DNA of 42,184 nt from Lachnospiraceae bacterium (lineage in GTDB: Bacteria > Bacillota > Clostridia > Lachnospirales > Lachnospiraceae): assembly GCA_017538995.1 (NCBI GenBank), contig JAFYHV010000062.1, positions 1 to 42,184 on the forward strand, written 5' to 3'. How positions within the stretch are numbered: position 1 is the first letter of the stretch; the number at the start of each line of letters is the position of its first letter. A model generated the notes under the pieces. That model worked only from the letters and a program-made list of their open reading frames with translations, was not told the origin of the DNA and searched no databases. Below are positions 41,069 to 42,184 of the stretch, in pieces. Position numbers and translations under genes: made by a program.

Positions 41069-42184
41069 ATGATATATGCAGATAATGCAGCAACAACAAA
41101 AATGAGTGAAAAAGCCATAGAAACAATGGTTTCACTTATGAAAGATACATACGGCAATCCTTCGAGTCTGTATGAGTTCGGACAGAAGTCCAAGGAAGTT
41201 TTGGAGGAGGCAAGAGCAAAGGTTGCGGCCGCCATCGGAGCAAATCCCAAAGAGATATATTTCACATCCGGCGGAAGTGAGTCGGATAATCAGGCAATTA
41301 ACAGTGCAGCAAAGGCAGGCGCTCTGGCAGGAAAGAAACACATCATTTCTTCCGCCTTTGAACACCATGCAGTACTTCATACATTAAACAAACTTAAAAA
41401 AGAAGGTTTCGAAATCACACTTCTTGACGTACATGAAAACGGACTTATCGATCCTAAAGAAGTAGAGGATGCAATAAGAGAAGATACATGCCTTGTAACC
41501 ATTATGTTTGCCAATAACGAAATCGGTACAATTGAACCCATTCGTGAAATCGGCGAAGTCTGTAAGAAACACGGCGTAACTTTCCATACGGATGCTGTCC
41601 AGGCAATCGGACATATTCCCGTAAATGTTGTTGATGACAATATCGATATGCTTTCCGCATCTGCACACAAATTCCACGGCCCAAAGGGTGTCGGATTTTT
41701 GTATGTAAGAAAAGGAATAAGACTATTCAATCTTATTGAAGGCGGTGCTCAGGAAAAGGGCAAGAGAGCAGGTACAGAAAATGTTCCCGGTATTGCGGCA
41801 ATGGCTGTTGCCTTAGAGGATGCTGTTGCAAATCTTGAAACGTACGGTAAAGCTGTTACAGCAAAGAGAGACAGAATCATCGAAGGTATCTCCGAAATTT
41901 CACATTCTGCATTAAACGGTGATGCTATAAAGCGCCTTCCCGGAAATGTTAATTTCTGCTTCGAAGGAATCGAAGGTGAATCAATTCTGCTTCTTTTAGA
42001 TGATAAAGGAATCGCAGCTTCATCAGGCAGTGCATGTACTTCAGGCTCGCTTGATCCAAGCCACGTGCTTCTGGCAATCGGCAGAGTGCATGATGTTGCT
42101 CACGGTTCATTGAGACTCACCATTGATGAGAGCACCACGGACGAAGAAGTAGAAACCATTATCACTTCAGTTAAAGAAGTGGTA
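41069..42184 (+). CDS. Cysteine desulfurase, NifS/IscS type (3' truncated)
   Basis: The first 372 codons are present and the gene runs off the window. The PLP-dependent enzyme takes sulfur from cysteine for Fe-S clusters and thio-modifications. Motifs are MIYADNAATTKMS at the start, TSGGSESDNQAI, EHHAVLH, HTDAVQAIGH, the PLP lysine in SASAHKFHGPKG and the catalytic loop cysteine in ASSGSACTSGS near the end. The loop form and early start (no N-terminal extension) fit the group I IscS/NifS enzymes usually paired with an IscU/NifU scaffold, which would lie beyond the edge. About 20-30 residues are missing. Start ATG 41069 follows GAAAGGAGA. Confidence 0.95.
   Translation, partial: MIYADNAATTKMSEKAIETMVSLMKDTYGNPSSLYEFGQKSKEVLEEARAKVAAAIGANPKEIYFTSGGSESDNQAINSAAKAGALAGKKHIISSAFEHHAVLHTLNKLKKEGFEITLLDVHENGLIDPKEVEDAIREDTCLVTIMFANNEIGTIEPIREIGEVCKKHGVTFHTDAVQAIGHIPVNVVDDNIDMLSASAHKFHGPKGVGFLYVRKGIRLFNLIEGGAQEKGKRAGTENVPGIAAMAVALEDAVANLETYGKAVTAKRDRIIEGISEISHSALNGDAIKRLPGNVNFCFEGIEGESILLLLDDKGIAASSGSACTSGSLDPSHVLLAIGRVHDVAHGSLRLTIDESTTDEEVETIITSVKEVV

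Noticed and set aside
1..42184. Mobile elements, prophage, CRISPR array or RNA genes
   Set aside because: No transposase, integrase, repeat-spacer pattern, tRNA-like fold or rRNA segment was recognised on reading both strands.

Overview
The window looks like a chromosomal segment of a low-GC Gram-positive anaerobe of the Clostridia, most likely a Lachnospiraceae-type bacterium. The evidence is the gene order def-fmt-rsmB-rlmN-PP2C-PASTA kinase-rsgA-rpe, strong AGGAGG-type ribosome binding sites, frequent GTG/TTG starts, consensus sigma-A promoters, lipoproteins, a DUF3021/LytTR module and a GH120 xylosidase. The genus cannot be fixed from the sequence. I see no rRNA, tRNA, CRISPR array, transposase or phage gene. 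Both ends are cut inside genes: recJ on the left and a cysteine desulfurase on the right.

Region 1 (1-12939) is a dense housekeeping operon, all on +. It holds the 3' end of recJ, a PfkB-family sugar kinase, priA, def, fmt, rsmB, a small lipoprotein of unknown function, rlmN, a PP2C phosphatase, a PASTA-domain Ser/Thr kinase, rsgA and rpe, and closes at a clear terminator. The theme is replication restart, N-formylmethionine handling, rRNA modification, ribosome maturation and cell-wall-responsive phosphorylation. The PfkB kinase and the lipoprotein are the two members that do not fit it.

Region 2 (12957-16562) has a Cof-type HAD hydrolase converging on a metal-efflux unit. A P1B-type Zn/Cd ATPase lacks its own metal-binding domain and is preceded by a separate 72-residue HMA protein, both on -. 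They are divergent from an ArsR-family regulator on +. The intergenic region holds a near-perfect sigma-A promoter for the efflux genes with a dyad just downstream.

Region 3 (16589-33405) is the accessory core. Two tandem paralogous genes encode zinc-ribbon/TPR-like/TIR/multi-TM proteins. They are followed without any visible terminator by a fatty-acid-type adenylating ligase, an acyl carrier protein, a GNAT-like protein, a FemAB/GNAT-like protein and five consecutive radical-SAM proteins with B12-binding-like N-termini. A TIM-barrel isomerase/epimerase-like protein and an FMN-dependent alpha-hydroxy-acid dehydrogenase close the run. Most genes from the ACP onward overlap by 1 to about 23 nt, which implies one translationally coupled pathway. 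The pathway appears to activate an acyl group, load it on a dedicated carrier and modify it through several radical steps. The product is unknown; a modified or coupled membrane lipid, or a secondary metabolite, are the reasonable guesses. This is the best candidate for an undescribed system.

Region 4 (33433-39357) contains a cytoplasmic GH120 beta-xylosidase, a CPBP-family membrane protease homologue, a large acidic lipoprotein, a small nitroreductase and a phosphoglycolate-phosphatase-like HAD enzyme. Region 5 (39373-40967) is a self-contained three-gene LytTR/DUF3021 membrane regulatory module with its own promoter, a candidate repeat operator and a terminator. Region 6 (40982-end) is a promoter with an overlapping dyad and the NifS/IscS-type cysteine desulfurase, cut at the window edge.
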